Notes under the pieces: generated by a model
The model's input: only the letters and a program-made list of their open reading frames with translations
What the model was told of the DNA's origin: nothing
Databases searched by the model: none
DNA from: Streptomyces atratus
GTDB lineage: Bacteria; Actinomycetota; Actinomycetes; Streptomycetales; Streptomycetaceae
DNA length: 64,000 bases
Reading direction: 5' to 3'
Assembly: GCF_014648655.1 (NCBI RefSeq)
Contig: NZ_BMRN01000006.1
Span: 126,922-190,921, forward strand
Part shown: positions 1 to 9,575 of the stretch, in pieces
Numbering within the stretch: position 1 is the first letter of the stretch
Layout of the letters: the number at the start of each line of letters is the position of its first letter
Position numbers and translations under genes: made by a program

Positions 1-1
1 G

Positions 2-319
2 CCCCTGTTCACCGGCGACCAGTCCGTTCAGGACACGCTGTTCCCGGCGCTGCTGGTGGTGGCGCTGTCCCAGCCGATCGCCGGCGTGGTCTTCGTCCTG
101 GACGGAGTGCTGATGGGCGCCGGAGACGGGCGGTATTTGGCCTGGGCCATGCTCGTCACTCTGGCCCTCTTCGCACCGGTCGCCCTGCTGGTGCCGACGT
201 TCGGCGGCGGCCTGACCGCACTGTGGTGGGCGATGGCCCTGATGATGACCGTCCGCATGGTGACGCTCTGGCTGCGCACCCGATCGGGCAAGTGGATCGT
301 CACCGGAGCCACCCGCTGA
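2..319 (+). CDS. MATE-family efflux transporter, C-terminal part
   Basis: Only the last ~105 residues lie in the window; the 5' end is cut by the window edge. The visible part contains hydrophobic helices (for example around ALLVVALSQPIAGVVFVLDG and MLVTLALFAPVALLVPTF) separated by short loops and ends in a basic tail, as in MATE/DinF multidrug or sodium antiporters. In Streptomyces a MATE gene sits beside rplI, and the position fits. It converges on rplI with a bidirectional terminator between them. Substrate unknown. Confidence 0.75.
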   Translation, partial: PLFTGDQSVQDTLFPALLVVALSQPIAGVVFVLDGVLMGAGDGRYLAWAMLVTLALFAPVALLVPTFGGGLTALWWAMALMMTVRMVTLWLRTRSGKWIVTGATR

Positions 320-337
320 ACCACCGGCCGACGCCCC

Positions 338-351
338 GTTTCACGTGAAAC
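338..351. other. parS site 1
   Basis: Exact match to the Streptomyces parS 14-mer GTTTCACGTGAAAC, the site bound by ParB (encoded at 25.6 kb). It lies just 3' of the MATE gene and before the terminator hairpin. Confidence 0.9.
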
Positions 352-355
352 AGCA

Positions 356-385
356 AAGGGCCGTACCCCGTGGGGTACGGCCCTT
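356..385. terminator. bidirectional terminator between MATE gene and rplI
   Basis: Perfect 14-bp stem (AAGGGCCGTACCCC at 356-369 pairing with 372-385) with a tiny loop, between two convergent genes. Confidence 0.75.
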
Positions 386-409
386 CACCTGCTCTGGTGA
401 GCTGTGCCC

Positions 410-856
410 TTAGGCAGCAACGACCTCGATGCCGAGCTTCGCAGCGACCTCGGGGTGCAGACGCACGGACACCTGGTGTCCGCCCAGCGTCTTGATCGGC
501 GAGCCGAGCTCGACGCGACGCTTGTCGACGTCGGGACCACCGGCAGCCTTGATCGCCGAGGCGATGTCGGCCGGGGTCACGGAGCCGAAGAGACGGCCGG
601 CGTCGCCGGAGCGAACGGCCAGACGGACCTTCACGGCCTCGAGCTTGGTCTTGATCTCGTTGGCCTGCTCGATCGTGGCGATCTCGTGGATCTTGCGGGC
701 GCGGCGGATCTGCGCCACGTCCTTCTCGCCACCCTTGGTCCAGCGGATGGCAAAGCCACGCGGAACCAGGTAGTTACGGGCGTACCCGTCCTTGACGTCG
801 ACGACGTCGCCCGCAGCACCGAGGCCGGAGACCTCGTGGGTGAGGATGATCTTCAT
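410..856 (-). CDS. rplI: 50S ribosomal protein L9
   Basis: 148 residues, the usual length for bacterial L9. The N-terminus [19 protein letters not shown] and the segment [14 protein letters not shown] are the family signature for 23S rRNA binding. It is the last gene of the leftward operon rpsF-ssb-rpsR-rplI, 18 nt after rpsR, and ends at the terminator next to parS site 1. Structural component of the large ribosomal subunit near the L1 stalk. Confidence 0.97.
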   Translation of the reverse strand: MKIILTHEVSGLGAAGDVVDVKDGYARNYLVPRGFAIRWTKGGEKDVAQIRRARKIHEIATIEQANEIKTKLEAVKVRLAVRSGDAGRLFGSVTPADIASAIKAAGGPDVDKRRVELGSPIKTLGGHQVSVRLHPEVAAKLGIEVVAA

Positions 857-874
857 GATTCGGTCACCCTTCCC

Positions 875-1111
875 TTATCGCGCGGTGGACGTGTAGGGCA
901 GCAGCGCCATCTCACGGCTGTTCTTGACTGCCGTGGCGACGTCACGCTGGTGCTGCGTGCAGTTGCCGGTCACGCGGCGGGCACGGATCTTGCCGCGGTC
1001 GGAAATGAACTTCCGCAGCATGTTCGTGTCCTTGTAGTCCACGTACTGGGTCTTGTCCTTGCAGAACGCGCAGACCTTCTTCTTAGGCTTGCGCACAGGC
1101 GGCTTCGCCAT
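875..1111 (-). CDS. rpsR: 30S ribosomal protein S18 (zinc-binding type)
   Basis: 78 residues. Contains [22 protein letters not shown] and the [14 protein letters not shown] segment. The CxxC plus C..H set marks the zinc-ribbon (C+) form of S18; many actinobacteria carry a second, zinc-free S18 elsewhere that is induced under zinc limitation. Binds S6 (rpsF, same operon) and 16S rRNA. Lies between ssb and rplI. Confidence 0.97.
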   Translation of the reverse strand: MAKPPVRKPKKKVCAFCKDKTQYVDYKDTNMLRKFISDRGKIRARRVTGNCTQHQRDVATAVKNSREMALLPYTSTAR

Positions 1112-1154
1112 GGTGTTTCTCCTGTGTGATCAAGAAGTGGGAGTACGAGCTGCC

Positions 1155-1769
1155 CTAGAAGGGAGGCTCGTCCGAGTAGCCGCCGCCGGAACCGCCGGAG
1201 CCGCCGGAGCTTCCGCCCCAACCGCCTCCGCCGCCCTGCTGACCCCCGCCCTGCTGGCCGCCGGCAGGCGCGCTCGTGGCCCACGGGTCGTCGGCGGGAG
1301 CGCCGCCGCCACCCTGCTGGCCACCGCCACCGGGACCGCCGCCCCAGTTGCCGCCGCCCTGCTGGCCGCCGCCGTATCCACCCTGGCCGCCCTGACCACC
1401 GCGACCGGTGGTCTTGGTGACCTTGGCCGTGGCGTTCTTGAGGCTGGGGCCGACTTCCTCGACGTCCAGCTCGTAGACCGTGCGCTTGACGCCCTCGCGG
1501 TCTTCGTACGACCGCTGCTTGAGCCGGCCCTGCACGACTACGCGCATGCCTCGCTGAAGCGACTCGGCGACGTTCTCCGCCGCCTGCCGCCAGACCGAGC
1601 AGGTGAGGAACAGGCCTTCGCCGTCCTTCCACTCATTGGTCTGCCGGTCGAAGATGCGGGGAGTGGACGCGACACGGAACTTCGCGACCGCCGCACCGGA
1701 CGGGGTGAAGCGCAGCTCGGGGTCGTCGACGAGATTGCCGACGACCGTGATGACGGTCTCGCCTGCCAT
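1155..1769 (-). CDS. ssb: single-stranded DNA-binding protein SSB
   Basis: 204 residues. OB-fold in the first ~110 residues ([22 protein letters not shown]...). It is followed by a long Gly/Gln-rich linker and the acidic tip DEPPF, the peptide that recruits replication and repair partners. Coats ssDNA at forks. Placed between rpsF and rpsR as in most bacteria. The glycine-rich linker is longer than in E. coli, typical of the main actinobacterial SSB. Confidence 0.97.
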   Translation of the reverse strand: MAGETVITVVGNLVDDPELRFTPSGAAVAKFRVASTPRIFDRQTNEWKDGEGLFLTCSVWRQAAENVAESLQRGMRVVVQGRLKQRSYEDREGVKRTVYELDVEEVGPSLKNATAKVTKTTGRGGQGGQGGYGGGQQGGGNWGGGPGGGGQQGGGGAPADDPWATSAPAGGQQGGGQQGGGGGWGGSSGGSGGSGGGYSDEPPF

Positions 1770-1843
1770 GGGTGAACCTCTCGGCGGGGATTGCTTCTGG
1801 CTGCTTGCTGCTACTCGAACCCGATGACCGCTGAGCTAGATGC

Positions 1844-2134
1844 TCAGTGGATCTCGGGACGGAGGACCTTGGTCCGGAGGACCGACTCGTTCAGGTTCAT
1901 CTGGCGGTCGAGCTCCTTGACGACCGCAGGCTCGGCCTGCAGGTCGATGACCGAGTAGATGCCCTCGGGCTTCTTCTTGATCTCGTAAGCGAGACGACGA
2001 CGGCCCCAGGTGTCGACCTTCTCAACCTTTCCGTTGCCCTCACGGACGACGGAGAGGAAGTTCTCGATCAGCGGGGAGACAGCGCGCTCCTCGAGATCGG
2101 GGTCGAGGATGACCATCACTTCGTAGTGACGCAT
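1844..2134 (-). CDS. rpsF: 30S ribosomal protein S6
   Basis: 96 residues, [19 protein letters not shown]... to the end [11 protein letters not shown], standard S6 length. The ATG at 2134 is chosen because an ideal Shine-Dalgarno (AAAGGAGGT) lies just upstream; the frame stays open much further upstream but the extension is not ribosomal protein. First gene of the rpsF-ssb-rpsR-rplI operon. S6 pairs with S18 on the small subunit platform. Confidence 0.97.
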   Translation of the reverse strand: MRHYEVMVILDPDLEERAVSPLIENFLSVVREGNGKVEKVDTWGRRRLAYEIKKKPEGIYSVIDLQAEPAVVKELDRQMNLNESVLRTKVLRPEIH

Positions 2135-2411
2135 GTGGAACCCACCTCCTTTGGACTCAGCGGCCACGGTCGTTCCGTGGCAGGAGGGTCGTGATGCGTA
2201 AGCAACAGTGTCTCCGAGTAAAACAGCCGCCACTGACAGCACCCTCTGTCGAGAGGGGCTGACGTGCTGGCCTGGGCAGACACCGGTGCAGACGTTACAG
2301 ACTACCCGCACACCGGCTTCCGGTTGAAATCCGGTGCTCAGGAGACGCAATCTGTACACATCGGGTGTGAGCGGCGCCACGATGCGCCGCCTTTCGGCCA
2401 GGAGGTACTCC

Positions 2412-2726
2412 ATGGCACAGGCAATTCGACCCCGTCCTCCCGTCTCCCTTCTCGCCACGGACGGCAAGCCCCATCCACTCCAGCAAGCCCTGGTGGTGGT
2501 GACTCTGGTCCTCGGTGCGCTCGCCTTCGTGACGGCGATGTTCGACAGCCTGCATCTGATCAGTTCGTGGGCCGGACTCATCGGGATCCTCACGGCTGCG
2601 TACGGGCAGTACGTCTCGGTGACCACGCGCGAGAGGTTCCCGCTGATCATCGGCCTGGGCGCATCCGCCATCGGGTTCTTCCTCGGCATGGCCCACGGTG
2701 GCCTCTTCGGCGGCGTGGTGGGCTGA
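2412..2726 (+). CDS. small conserved membrane protein, unknown function
   Basis: 104 residues from the ATG at 2412, preceded by AGGAGGT at 2400-2406. The first ~25 residues are Pro/Arg-containing and cytoplasmic-looking. Three hydrophobic segments follow ([52 protein letters not shown]). A protein of this type occupies the same place, divergent from rpsF and before femX, in other Streptomyces. No enzymatic motif seen. Confidence 0.75.
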   Translation: MAQAIRPRPPVSLLATDGKPHPLQQALVVVTLVLGALAFVTAMFDSLHLISSWAGLIGILTAAYGQYVSVTTRERFPLIIGLGASAIGFFLGMAHGGLFGGVVG

Positions 2727-2966
2727 TTCGAGACAGACGCAACCAAGCACAACCAGACACAGCCGAACGCACGGGCCCGGCGCGAGGACCCCCGTTCAGG
2801 GGCTTGGCGCCGCGCCACGTACAAGGGCGGGGCCATCCGGGTCCCGGCGGGACGGACCGGCAAGGTCCCATAGGGCCAGACGGCGCGCTCCCCGGTCGCA
2901 GTAGGCTTCGGCGCGAGAGCCGGAGCCCCTGACCGATGGGGACACACCTGCCGAGGAGCGCCCCGC

Positions 2967-4085
2967 ATGAGCCTGACCCTGAGGACCATCAGCCGAGAGC
3001 AGCATCTGGCGTACATCCAGAATCTGCCTGCGGCGAGCCACTGCCAGGTCCCGGCGTGGGCTGATGTGAAGACCGAATGGCGCTCCGAGAATCTGGGATG
3101 GTTCGACAGGAGCGGCGAGTTGGTCGGTGCCGGTCTGGTGCTGTACCGCCAACTGCCCAAGATCAAGCGGTACCTCGCGTACCTTCCCGAGGGCCCGGTC
3201 ATCAACTGGCACGCCCCCAACCTGGACGACTGGCTGCAGCCGATGCTGGCGCATCTCAAGCAGCAGGGCGCCTTCTCCGTGAAGATGGGCCCGCCGGTCG
3301 TCATCCGCCGCTGGGACGCGGCCGCCATCAAGTCCGGTATCCAGGACCCCGATGTGAAGCGCCTGCGCGATGTCGAGGCCACCCACATCGAGCCACGCGC
3401 CTTCGAAGTCTCGGACCGGCTGCGGAAGATGGGCTGGCAGCAGGGCGAGGACGGCGGCGCCGGATTCGGTGACGTACAGCCGCGCTATGTCTTCCAGGTC
3501 CCGCTGGCCAACCGGTCGCTCGAAGATGTCCTCAAGGGCTTCAACCAGCTGTGGCGACGCAACATCAAGAAGGCCGAGAAGGCCGGCGTCGAGGTCGTCC
3601 AGGGCAGTTACGAGGACCTCGCCGAATGGCAGCGGCTGTACGAGATCACCGCGGTCCGCGACCACTTCCGGCCGCGCCCGCTCTCTTATTTCCAGCGCAT
3701 GTGGACGGTGCTCAATTCCGAGGACCCCAACCGCATGCGGCTCTATTTCGCGCGGCACAACGGCGTGAACCTGTCCGCGGCGACGATGCTCGTCGTCGGT
3801 GGCCACGTCTGGTACTCGTACGGCGCGTCCGACAACATCGGGCGCGAGGTCCGGCCCTCGAACGCGATGCAGTGGCGCATGCTGCGCGACTCGTACGCGA
3901 TGGGCGCGACCGTCTACGACCTGCGCGGTATCAGCGACTCGCTCGACGAGACGGACCACCTCTTCGGTCTGATCCAGTTCAAGGTCGGTACCGGCGGCGA
4001 AGCCGTCGAGTACATCGGCGAGTGGGACTTCCCGCTCAACAAGCTGCTGCACAAGGCGCTCGACATCTACATGTCGCGCCGCTGA
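2967..4085 (+). CDS. femX: FemX-type lipid II aminoacyltransferase (FemAB family)
   Basis: 372 residues, the FemAB length, with the duplicated GNAT-like fold. Recognisable stretches are [37 protein letters not shown] and YDLRGISD. In Streptomyces coelicolor the FemX in this position adds the first glycine of the peptidoglycan side branch using Gly-tRNA. ATG at 2967 with GAGGAG at 2953-2958. An alanine-racemase-like gene follows 105 nt downstream, probably co-transcribed, suggesting a shared peptidoglycan role. Confidence 0.9.
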   Translation: MSLTLRTISREQHLAYIQNLPAASHCQVPAWADVKTEWRSENLGWFDRSGELVGAGLVLYRQLPKIKRYLAYLPEGPVINWHAPNLDDWLQPMLAHLKQQGAFSVKMGPPVVIRRWDAAAIKSGIQDPDVKRLRDVEATHIEPRAFEVSDRLRKMGWQQGEDGGAGFGDVQPRYVFQVPLANRSLEDVLKGFNQLWRRNIKKAEKAGVEVVQGSYEDLAEWQRLYEITAVRDHFRPRPLSYFQRMWTVLNSEDPNRMRLYFARHNGVNLSAATMLVVGGHVWYSYGASDNIGREVRPSNAMQWRMLRDSYAMGATVYDLRGISDSLDETDHLFGLIQFKVGTGGEAVEYIGEWDFPLNKLLHKALDIYMSRR

Positions 4086-4190
4086 TACGCGTCGTCCCGC
4101 TGACGAAACCGGCTTCATTCGTTTCAATGGGGACTTCGACTCCGCACACCTCCCACACACCGCAACCACCAGAAGGGTTCCGGACCGGCC

Positions 4191-5222
4191 ATGGCGCTCT
4201 CCCTCTACGTCGACACCGCGCGCTGGCGGGCGCACCAGAAATCCGTCCTCGACCAGTTCCCCGGCCTCGTCCCGGTCTGCAAAGGCAACGGATACGGCTT
4301 CGGTCACGAGCGGCTCGCCGACGAGGCCATCCGCTTCGGTTCCGACACGCTCGCCGTCGGCACCACCTATGAGGCGGCCCGCATAAAGGACTGGTTCAGC
4401 GGCGATCTGCTGGTCCTCACCCCGTTCCGCCGGGGCGAGGAGCCGGTGCCGCTGCCCGACCGTGTCATCCGGTCCGTCTCCTCCGTGGACGGCGTGCACG
4501 CCCTGGTGGGCGCGCGGGTCGTCATCGAGTGCATGAGCTCGATGAAGCGCCACGGTGTCAAGGAGGAGGAGCTCGGGCAGCTGCACGCCGCCATCGAGGA
4601 CGTACGCCTCGAAGGCTTCGCCCTGCACCTGCCGCTGGACCGCACGGACGGCTCGGACGCGGTCGAGGAAGTCATCGGCTGGATGGACCGGCTGCGCGCG
4701 GCCCGGCTGCCGCTGCACACCATGTTCGTCAGCCATCTGCGCGCCGAGGAGCTGGGCCGGCTCCAGCAGCAGTTCCCGCAGACCCGTTTCCGCGCCCGCA
4801 TCGGCACCCGGCTGTGGCTCGGCGACCACGAGGCGACGGAGTACCGGGGCGCCGTTCTGGACGTCACACGCGTCGTCAAGGGTGACCGTTTCGGTTACCG
4901 CCAGCAGAAGGCCGCCTCGGACGGCTGGCTGGTGGTCGTCGCCGGCGGTACTTCGCACGGTGTGGGCCTGGAGGCCCCGAAGGCCCTGCACGGTGTGATG
5001 CCGCGTGCCAAGGGTGTCGCCCGCGCGGGCCTGGCCACCGTCAACCGCAACCTGTCGCCGTTCGTCTGGGCCGGCAAGCAGCGCTGGTTCGCCGAACCGC
5101 CGCACATGCAGGTGTCGATCCTGTTCGTCCCCTCGGACGCGCAGGAGCCGAAGGTCGGCGACGAGCTGGTGGCCCATCTGCGCCACACGACCACCCAGTT
5201 CGACCGCCTCGTCGACCGGTAG
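4191..5222 (+). CDS. alanine-racemase-like PLP-binding protein (atypical)
   Basis: 343 residues. The N-terminal TIM-barrel motif PVCKGNGYGFG carries the PLP lysine (about K31), and RARIGTRLWLG matches the family. The C-terminal part lacks the GY-A-DGY block that contains the catalytic tyrosine of true alanine racemases; the equivalent stretch reads VVVAGGTSHGVGLE. It may therefore not racemise alanine, or may use another mechanism. It follows femX on the same strand and ends at a terminator shared with the convergent GT87 gene. Confidence 0.8.
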   Translation: MALSLYVDTARWRAHQKSVLDQFPGLVPVCKGNGYGFGHERLADEAIRFGSDTLAVGTTYEAARIKDWFSGDLLVLTPFRRGEEPVPLPDRVIRSVSSVDGVHALVGARVVIECMSSMKRHGVKEEELGQLHAAIEDVRLEGFALHLPLDRTDGSDAVEEVIGWMDRLRAARLPLHTMFVSHLRAEELGRLQQQFPQTRFRARIGTRLWLGDHEATEYRGAVLDVTRVVKGDRFGYRQQKAASDGWLVVVAGGTSHGVGLEAPKALHGVMPRAKGVARAGLATVNRNLSPFVWAGKQRWFAEPPHMQVSILFVPSDAQEPKVGDELVAHLRHTTTQFDRLVDR

Positions 5223-5238
5223 GAGCCGCCGAGACGCT

Positions 5239-5264
5239 CTTCAGGGGGCCTTGGCCCCCTGAAG
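5239..5264. terminator. bidirectional terminator, alr-like / GT87
   Basis: CTTCAGGGGGCC (5239-5250) pairs perfectly with 5253-5264 across a 2-nt loop, between convergent genes. Confidence 0.75.
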
Positions 5265-5273
5265 AGACCCGTC

Positions 5274-6767
5274 TCAGTCGGCGGCCGGTCCGTGCCCCGC
5301 TCCCCATTCCACCCGCGGCCCCTCGACGGCGGGAACGGCATGCCGCGGCGGATGCGCCGCCCGCCCCAGCACGAATGCGTCCTCGGCCCCGTCGAGCACC
5401 CCGCCGGACGGATCGTCCGACCCGTCGCGTCGTACGACGTCCCGCTCCGGCATGAGAATGTCCCGTACGACAACGGCGCAGAGGTACAGCGTGCCCAGCA
5501 GGTGCAGGATGATCGCCAGCTGATACCCCTCCGTGGGCAACCCCTGGTGCTTGTCCCCGCTCGTCGTGTACGCGAGGTACATCCAGATGCCCAGGAAGTA
5601 CATGACCTCGCACGTCTGCCAGATCAGGAAGTCGCGCCAGCGCGGCCTGGCCAGGGCGGCCAGGGGGATCAGCCACAGCACGTACTGCGGCGAATAGACC
5701 TTGTTGACGAGGATGAACGCTGCGACGACGAGAAAGGCGAGCTGCGCGAAGCGCGGCCTGCGCGGTGCCGCCAGCGTCAGCACGGCGATGGCCGCGCACA
5801 GCAGGGCCATCAACAGCTCCGAGACGTGGTTGACGGTCGGGGTCTCGATGGTCATGCCGGTGCGCTGGGTGATGATCAGCCAGAAGGAGCCGAAGTCGAT
5901 GCCCCGTTCCTCGCTGAAACCGTAGAACTTGCTCCATCCCTCGGGCGCGAAGATCATCACCGGCAGATTCACCACCAGCCAGGAACCCGCCGCCCCGAGC
6001 GTCGCCAGCCCGAACTCCCGCCATTTGCCCGCCCGCCAGCACAGCACGAAGACAGGTCCCAGCAGGAGCACGGGATAGAGCTTGGCGGCCGTGGCAAGCC
6101 CGATGAGGACGCCGAACGCCAGCGCCCGCCCCCGGGACCACATGAGCATCGCGGCAGCCGTCAGCGCGACCGCCAGCAGGTCCCAGTTGATCGTCGCGGT
6201 GAGCGCGAAGGCGGGCGCGAGAGCGACCAGCAGTCCGTCCCAGGGGCGGCGCCGGTGTGTACGGGCGACACAGACGGCGATGATCACGGCGCAGATCATC
6301 AGCATGCCGGCGTTGACCATCCAGTACATCTGCTCGCGGTGCTGAATGGATCCGCCCGGTGTCAGCCAGGACGCGATCTGCATGAACACGCCCGTCAGGA
6401 CGGGGTACTCCAGGTACTGCATGTCGCCGGGCAGCCGGTCGAAGTACGGCACGAGACCGTCGGAGAAGCCACGTCCGACATAGAGATGCGGAATGTCCGA
6501 GTAGCAGGCGTGCGTGTACTGCGAACCGGCGCCCCTGAACCACGCCCAGTTGTAGCAGGGCAGCTTCTGCACCATGCCCAGCGCGAACATCCCGAGGGCT
6601 ACCAGCGCGATGACGCCCACGGGCGTGAGTGCCGTGCTGCCGAGCCGTGTCCAGCGCCCCGACCGGCCGCCGATCAGCTCACTGCCTGCCTCGGCGATCT
6701 CGTCCTGGTGTGTGGGCCGTACGACGGGCCGTTCCTGGTGCACACTCGTGTCTTCTGCGCTTGGCAT
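5274..6767 (-). CDS. GT87-family (DUF2029) polyprenyl-phosphate mannosyltransferase-like membrane protein
   Basis: 497 residues from the ATG at 6767, chosen because GCAGG lies 9 nt upstream; an ATG at 6776 is also possible. About ten or more membrane helices (for example VGVIALVALGMFALGMV, LVALAPAFALTATINWDLLAVALTAA, LAFLVVAAFILVNKVYSPQYVLWLIPLAAL). The NWDLLAVAL and YSPQYVLWLIPL blocks are typical of GT-C mannosyltransferases that use polyprenyl-phosphomannose in the actinobacterial envelope. Acceptor unknown. Downstream of the class A PBP gene, with a strong terminator between them. Confidence 0.8.
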   Translation of the reverse strand: MPSAEDTSVHQERPVVRPTHQDEIAEAGSELIGGRSGRWTRLGSTALTPVGVIALVALGMFALGMVQKLPCYNWAWFRGAGSQYTHACYSDIPHLYVGRGFSDGLVPYFDRLPGDMQYLEYPVLTGVFMQIASWLTPGGSIQHREQMYWMVNAGMLMICAVIIAVCVARTHRRRPWDGLLVALAPAFALTATINWDLLAVALTAAAMLMWSRGRALAFGVLIGLATAAKLYPVLLLGPVFVLCWRAGKWREFGLATLGAAGSWLVVNLPVMIFAPEGWSKFYGFSEERGIDFGSFWLIITQRTGMTIETPTVNHVSELLMALLCAAIAVLTLAAPRRPRFAQLAFLVVAAFILVNKVYSPQYVLWLIPLAALARPRWRDFLIWQTCEVMYFLGIWMYLAYTTSGDKHQGLPTEGYQLAIILHLLGTLYLCAVVVRDILMPERDVVRRDGSDDPSGGVLDGAEDAFVLGRAAHPPRHAVPAVEGPRVEWGAGHGPAAD

Positions 6768-6800
6768 GCCGCTCATCCTGCCGTACGGGACTGTGGAAAC

Positions 6801-6840
6801 GACGAGGGCCGCCACACCATGTGGTGCGGCGGCCCTCGTC
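6801..6840 (-). terminator. terminator after the class A PBP gene
   Basis: Long inverted repeat: GACGAGGGCCGCC at 6801-6813 pairs with 6828-6840, with CACCATGTGGTG inside. It lies between the PBP stop and the GT87 start, both leftward. Confidence 0.75.
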
Positions 6841-6887
6841 GCCAGGTCCGGTCGGCCGGATCGCCGGTCTACCCGGCCGGAGGGACG

Positions 6888-9575
6888 TTAACCGGCCGGG
6901 CCCCCGAAGATTCCGCCGTTCCCGTTCCCGTTCCCGTTGCCATTGCCGTTGCCGCCGCCCGGTAGCGAGGAGGTCGGCGACGGGCTGGTGCTGGGACCGC
7001 CGGCGGCTCCGCCATTGCCGGCGCCGTTGTTGGTCCCGCCGTTGTTGTTCTGGCAGTTCCAGTCCCATGCGCTACAGGTGTCGCTGGGGTCGGGCGTCGG
7101 CGGGGACGGGCTCATCGAGGGCGACTTGGTCGCCGACGCGGACGGCGAAGGCGACTCCACCGTGGTGGGCAACGGCTTGGGGCTCTGCGCGCCGCCACCG
7201 TAGACCTTCTCACCGATCGGCATCGGCTTCGGGAATGTCTCGACCTTCTGGCCCTGCATCGCCTCCGCCATGTAGTCGTGCCAGATCTGGGCCGGGAACG
7301 AGGCACCGTGGATCGTCTGCTCACCACCCGTGCCGTACATCTTCTCGAACTTGCGGTTCGTGTTCTTCTCGTCGTCGTCCAGCCGGTACATGCTGATGGC
7401 CGTGGACAGCTGCGGTGTGTAGCCGACGAACCAGGCCGACTTGTTGTCGTCCGTCGTACCCGTCTTGCCCGCCACGTCACGGCCGGGGAGCTGCGCGGGG
7501 GTACCGGTTCCCTTCTCGACGACGTTCTTCAGGACGTCGGTGACGTTGTCGGCGATCTCGGGACGGAAGGCGCGCTTGCGGACCTCCTTGTGCCGGTAGA
7601 TGGTTTCGCCCTCGTGCTTCACCTCCGTGACCGAGTAGGGCTCGCGCTGCTGTCCGCTGGCGGCGAAGGTCGCGTACGAACCGGCCATACGGATCGCACT
7701 GGGCGAGGACGTACCGATGGAGAACGACGGCACATTCGAATCCGCCATGCTGTCGTCGTCCTTGAGGCCGGCGGCAATGGCGACGTCCTTCACCTTGTCG
7801 GTGCCGACGTCCATGCCGAGCTGGACGTACGGGGAGTTGGCGGACCACTGCATCGCCTCACGAAGGGTGATGTTGCCCCTCGACTCATGGCCGTCGTTGG
7901 CCTGCAGCCACTCCTTGCCGTTCTCGTCGGTCCAGATCTGACCGTTGTACTCCTTGATCTTCAGCTTGTCGTCGGCGTTGTAGATGCTCAGCGGCGAGAC
8001 CTGCTCACGCTGCGAAAAGTCCTGGTCCTCGCCGAGCGAGGGGTCGCGCTTGCCGTACTCCATCGCTGCCGCCAGCACGAACGGCTTGAAGGTCGAACCG
8101 ACCTGCGCACCCGTGGGGTTGGCGTTGTTGGTGTAGTGCTTGGTCGCGTCCTGACCGCCGTAGATCGCCACGATGGCACCGGTCTTGGGATCCACCGACC
8201 CGCCGCCGAACTGAACGTGGGTGTCCGTCTCAGGACGCTGCTTCGGCTTGATCTTTTTGTCGTAGACCTTCTGGACCGCAGCGTTGAGCTCTTCGACCTT
8301 CTTCTTGTTGAAGGTGGTGTGGATCTCGTAGCCGCCCTGGGCCAGCTTGTCAGCCGTCATACCCTCGACGTTGTTCAGGGCGTACGACTTGGCGAGGTCG
8401 ACCAGGTAGCCGGTCTGACCGCCCAGCTGGGCGCTCTTCCTCGGCGGAAGGGGCATCGGGAACTTGGTGTACTTGTCGCGCTCCGCCTGCGAGAGACGCT
8501 TGTCCTTCACCTCTTCGTCGAGGATCCACTCCCACCGCTCCTTGGCACGCGCGGTGTTCTTCTCCTTGGTGGCCTGCTTCGCATCCTCCTCAGGGACGCC
8601 CGCCGGGTCGAAGTAGGTAGGACCCTTGAGCAGCGTGGCCAGGAACGCACACTGACTCGGGTTCAGGTCCTCGGCGTCCTTGTTGTAGTACGTACGGGCC
8701 GCCGCCTGGATCCCTGAGGCACCTCGCCCGTAGTAGGAGATGTTCAGGTAGTCACGGATGATGACCTTCTTGTCCGTCTCATTGGTGACCTTGAGCGTGA
8801 TGAAGAGTTCCTGGAACTTCCGGCTCAGGGTCTGATCCTGGGACAGGTAGGAGTTCTTCACGTACTGCTGGGTGATCGTCGATCCACCCTGGGTCTGGCC
8901 GCCGGTCGCCATGTTGTACAGAGCACGGGCGATGCCCATGGGGTCGATGCCGCTGTCATGCTCGAAGGACTTGTTCTCAGCCGAGATGACCGCGTTGCGC
9001 ATGGCTTCGGGGATCTGCGCGTAACCGATCATCTGACGGTTGACCTCACCGCCCGTGGCGACCATCTGCGAGCCGTCGTCCCAGAAATAGACGTTGTTCT
9101 GCGCTTTCGCGGTGTGTTTCACATTGGGCTTGTCGACCATCGCGTACGCGAGACCGGCCAGGCCCATGAGCAGGCCGAGGAAGCCGATACAGAGGCTGGA
9201 GACCTGCTTCCACGACGGCACCCAGCGCCGCACGCCGTACTTCCCCGCGCGCGGGTAGTCGATGAAGCGCTTCTTGACAGGACGCTGATTACCACGGCCA
9301 CGCCCCCTGCCCGGGCCCTCGTGTCCGCTGTCGCCACCACCACCGCGACGACGGCCACCGCCGCCGCCACGGCTCCCTCCGCCGCGCTGGGCGGCTCGTC
9401 TCGCCTCGGCGCGTCCGCCGTACGGGCTGTCCCCGCCGTGCGAACCGGAAGGTGACTCGGAAGTTACTCCGCGTGATGGAGCGGCGCGGCGTCCTGAGGA
9501 CTGCTGGGCGGCTCGTCTGGCCGCTGCGCGCCCACCACCTTGCGGTTGCGGCGTTTTGCGACGGTGCTCGCTCAT
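6888..9575 (-). CDS. class A penicillin-binding protein (transglycosylase/transpeptidase)
   Basis: 895 residues. A Gly/Arg-rich cytoplasmic tail (~1-120) precedes a membrane anchor (~125-147). The GT51 domain has AVISAENKSFEHDSGID and GGSTITQQYVKN, then the transpeptidase domain has VGSTFKPF (SxxK), SANSP (SxN) and GKTGTT (KTG). The C-terminus is a Ser/Pro then Asn/Gly low-complexity tail with two cysteines in CSAWDWNC. Polymerises and cross-links peptidoglycan. ATG at 9575 with GAGGAG upstream. Divergent from the PadR regulator, with ~400 bp between them. Confidence 0.95.
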   Translation of the reverse strand: MSEHRRKTPQPQGGGRAAARRAAQQSSGRRAAPSRGVTSESPSGSHGGDSPYGGRAEARRAAQRGGGSRGGGGGRRRGGGGDSGHEGPGRGRGRGNQRPVKKRFIDYPRAGKYGVRRWVPSWKQVSSLCIGFLGLLMGLAGLAYAMVDKPNVKHTAKAQNNVYFWDDGSQMVATGGEVNRQMIGYAQIPEAMRNAVISAENKSFEHDSGIDPMGIARALYNMATGGQTQGGSTITQQYVKNSYLSQDQTLSRKFQELFITLKVTNETDKKVIIRDYLNISYYGRGASGIQAAARTYYNKDAEDLNPSQCAFLATLLKGPTYFDPAGVPEEDAKQATKEKNTARAKERWEWILDEEVKDKRLSQAERDKYTKFPMPLPPRKSAQLGGQTGYLVDLAKSYALNNVEGMTADKLAQGGYEIHTTFNKKKVEELNAAVQKVYDKKIKPKQRPETDTHVQFGGGSVDPKTGAIVAIYGGQDATKHYTNNANPTGAQVGSTFKPFVLAAAMEYGKRDPSLGEDQDFSQREQVSPLSIYNADDKLKIKEYNGQIWTDENGKEWLQANDGHESRGNITLREAMQWSANSPYVQLGMDVGTDKVKDVAIAAGLKDDDSMADSNVPSFSIGTSSPSAIRMAGSYATFAASGQQREPYSVTEVKHEGETIYRHKEVRKRAFRPEIADNVTDVLKNVVEKGTGTPAQLPGRDVAGKTGTTDDNKSAWFVGYTPQLSTAISMYRLDDDEKNTNRKFEKMYGTGGEQTIHGASFPAQIWHDYMAEAMQGQKVETFPKPMPIGEKVYGGGAQSPKPLPTTVESPSPSASATKSPSMSPSPPTPDPSDTCSAWDWNCQNNNGGTNNGAGNGGAAGGPSTSPSPTSSLPGGGNGNGNGNGNGNGGIFGGPAG

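Noticed and set aside
2796..5186. 796-codon open frame antisense to femX and the alr-like gene
   Set aside because: Both sense genes have clear family motifs and ribosome sites. The antisense protein is His/Arg/Asp-rich as expected from reading a high-GC gene backwards.
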